Source of the DNA: Alistipes sp.
GTDB lineage: Bacteria; Bacteroidota; Bacteroidia; Bacteroidales; Rikenellaceae
DNA length: 7,033 nt
Direction of reading: 5' to 3'
NCBI GenBank assembly: GCA_017560305.1
Contig: JAFYOF010000122.1
Span: forward strand, 1-7,033
How positions within the stretch are numbered: position 1 is the stretch's first letter; the number at the start of each line of letters is the position of its first letter. A program made the translations under genes and the position numbers. Of this stretch, positions 5,444-7,033 are shown one piece after another. The notes under the pieces are model-generated. The model saw only the letters and a list, made by a program, of their open reading frames with translations, did no database searches and had not been told where the DNA came from.

Positions 5444-7033
5444 CTAAAGGCTGCTTACCTCCATATAGTTGCCAACGCGAATTGCCTGATAACCCTCAGC
5501 AAGCCAAGGTGTTGGGTCAAACTTGTAATTCACTGTGCCTACCTGGAACTTACCGCCAGAAATCTCGAGCTGAGCGCCAGATGCAGTATAAACAGGCTCA
5601 TCGCCCTTTGCCATCATATCCTCGAAAGTACCACCCTTAACATACGCGCGAGCGTTGTTCTCCATTGAGAAGTAGCAGCAACCAGTTCTAAGAACATCGA
5701 ACTCGCCGCTATTAACGGTCAAAGTAGCGTTGTTAACATAGAACATATGACGACCTGATGCGCTGTACTTAACCTTAAGGGTAACATTGTTAACCTCAAG
5801 CTCAGCACCGTTGTTGGCGTAGATACCACCACCGCCAATCATAACGAGGTCGTTAACCTCGCCCTTAGCAGCTGAGAAGCCAAGACCATAGTTCTTAGAA
5901 GAGGTAGTACCACCAGCTGTTAGCTTATGACCGTTGCCGAGGATAATCTTATTAGTGGTAACAGTTGCGGTAGAAGTACCGAAGTTGAGGTCGGCAGCAA
6001 CAACGATGTAGTCGAGGTTTGCGTTTGAAGCAGCAGCCTTGAACTCGTCTGCGTTAGTTACAACAGCACCTGAAACAACATTGAACCACTCGCCGTCAGC
6101 CAATGAAATGCAACCCTCAGCGCAGAAGTTGTGCTTAGGATTCTCTGAAATGTTGTTAGCTGGGTCGAAGTTCTTGAATGAGCCACCGTAAACCTTGATG
6201 TCGCAACCATCCTTACCATTGCCGTGGAGGTTCAATACTGCGTACTGAGGAGCTGCAAATGAGCTATCGTCCATATTTGCTGCCTCGAAAGTACCGCCAT
6301 TGATAGCAATCTTACCATTGCCGCTTGCATAGATAACCTCGCAACCGCCGTCTACAACAGCACCTACATAGTTACCACCGTTGATGGTAACCTCTGCGTT
6401 GGTATTGCCACGAGCCCATACAGAGCGAGTCTTACCCTGAACGGTACCCTCGCCGTTAATCTCCAACTTACCGTAAACAATGATACCATCAGCTACGCCA
6501 AGATCCTCAGTTGCACCAGCGTTGATGATGTTGAAGCCACCCAAGTTGAGCTTAAGAGACTTGCCCTCGAGTACAACCAATGACTTAGCAGGTGTAAGGT
6601 TTGCAGGCAAAGTAATCTCGCCAGCCAACTCAACAACCTCGAAGCAGTTGTCCTCAGCTGGAAGGCTAACATAACCATCAGCTACGAAGCAAGTGCCAGC
6701 GTTCTCAGCAGCGTTGTTTGCTGGGTCGAAGTTGCAGAAGTGACCACCACGAACCTCGATAGTAGTAGTAGCACGGTCAGCATCCTTCTTGTTGAGAACG
6801 AATGTGCTGTTGTTCTCGTTAGGGAACTCACCACCGTTTACGAATACCTTACCCTCGCCACGAGCGTAGATAACAGCGTTAGGTGCGTCGCCAGCGTCTA
6901 CACCTGCCTTGTAAGTACCGCCGTTGATAACGAGCTCACCCTCAGAGATGATGGCGTAGCCGTCGTTGCCAGAAACTGCCTCGATGGTACCCTCGCCGTT
7001 GATAGTAAGCTTAGCGCCCTTGCGAACGATGAT
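5444..7033 (-). CDS. Repeat-built, probably beta-helix surface protein (N-terminus beyond window)
   Basis: The frame stays open to the window edge, so only the last 529 residues are seen. A TTG at 6626-6628 is an ordinary internal leucine codon, not a start. The sequence is a string of short strands with Gly/Asn turns (INGEGT, INGGTY, VNGGEF, YGGSF, VKGGTFED), the pattern of right-handed parallel beta-helix proteins. Modules of about 182-187 residues repeat: FDPANN occurs at visible residues 102 and 289, and a divergent third module ends in FDPTPWLAEGY at 505. The protein ends in NYMEVSSL, with no clear type IX sorting domain or LPXTG anchor. Export would depend on an unseen N-terminal signal. 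No catalytic motif is evident. Likely roles are adhesion or surface coating, or glycan binding; this is inference. Codons are strongly biased (GAG, GTT, AAC, GCT), suggesting high expression. Confidence 0.85.
   Translation of the reverse strand: MIVRKGAKLTINGEGTIEAVSGNDGYAIISEGELVINGGTYKAGVDAGDAPNAVIYARGEGKVFVNGGEFPNENNSTFVLNKKDADRATTTIEVRGGHFCNFDPANNAAENAGTCFVADGYVSLPAEDNCFEVVELAGEITLPANLTPAKSLVVLEGKSLKLNLGGFNIINAGATEDLGVADGIIVYGKLEINGEGTVQGKTRSVWARGNTNAEVTINGGNYVGAVVDGGCEVIYASGNGKIAINGGTFEAANMDDSSFAAPQYAVLNLHGNGKDGCDIKVYGGSFKNFDPANNISENPKHNFCAEGCISLADGEWFNVVSGAVVTNADEFKAAASNANLDYIVVAADLNFGTSTATVTTNKIILGNGHKLTAGGTTSSKNYGLGFSAAKGEVNDLVMIGGGGIYANNGAELEVNNVTLKVKYSASGRHMFYVNNATLTVNSGEFDVLRTGCCYFSMENNARAYVKGGTFEDMMAKGDEPVYTASGAQLEISGGKFQVGTVNYKFDPTPWLAEGYQAIRVGNYMEVSSL
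6160..7018 (-). repeat. Tandem in-gene duplication of a ~185-residue module
   Basis: Two consecutive modules share an ordered set of motifs. GAKLTINGEGT (from 7018) and GKLEINGEGT (from 6472) are 546 bases apart. NFDPANN (around 6730 and 6169) is 561 bases apart, so the two modules differ by small indels. DNA similarity is high locally: the stretches ending GCTGGGTCGAAGTT near 6719 and 6160 differ by a single base over about 21. This points to a fairly recent duplication or to ongoing exchange between modules. Confidence 0.75.

Noticed and set aside
6493..6678. Alternative - strand frame and a TTG 'start' at 6628 in the surface-protein gene
   Set aside because: The main frame is open through 6628 to the window edge with continuous repeat motifs, so TTG is an internal leucine codon and the alternative frame is a shadow.

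Overview
The window looks like a chromosomal stretch from a gut-type member of the Bacteroidales (Bacteroidota). Three things suggest this. Two intergenic regions carry perfect copies of the Bacteroidota -7 promoter box (TAnnTTTG). The integrase is of the Bacteroides type, with an Arm-DNA-binding/SAM-like N-terminus and the first catalytic arginine replaced by serine. The CDF transporter, GGGtGRT/scaffold pair and repeat-rich surface protein are also a typical mix for this group. I cannot name a genus.

Layout. (1) Positions 1-591: an AT-rich, accessory-looking stretch with a small + strand gene ending in a NUMOD/IENR-like DNA-binding module, an AT-rich inverted repeat, and a perfect 22-bp GC-rich terminator palindrome. 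(2) 592-1809 (-): a full-length tyrosine recombinase. Just upstream is a -7 box preceded by three 11-bp tandem repeats. (3) 2024-2923 (-): a cation diffusion facilitator transporter with its own promoter, which is overlapped by small inverted repeats. The gene is bracketed by two imperfect 63-bp direct repeats, one of which contains the tandem repeats upstream of the integrase. (4) 3374-5111 (-): a two-gene operon of an IscU/NifU-like scaffold protein followed by a GGGtGRT-family protein, with a good promoter at one end and a strong terminator at the other. (5) 5444-7033 (-): the 3' part of a large repeat-built protein, probably a beta-helix surface protein, whose N-terminus lies beyond the window. 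A terminator with a UUCG tetraloop follows it.

All genes except the first run on the - strand, but promoters and terminators split them into separate transcription units. The only clear operon is scaffold plus GGGtGRT. That pair and the surface protein use a narrow codon set (GAG, GTT, AAC, GCT, GGT), unlike the integrase and the small leftmost gene, which fits highly expressed core genes beside a mobile-element edge. The points most worth a second look are the duplicated repeat region around the transporter, the 11-bp phased repeats at the integrase promoter, and the conserved but functionally obscure GGGtGRT/scaffold pair.
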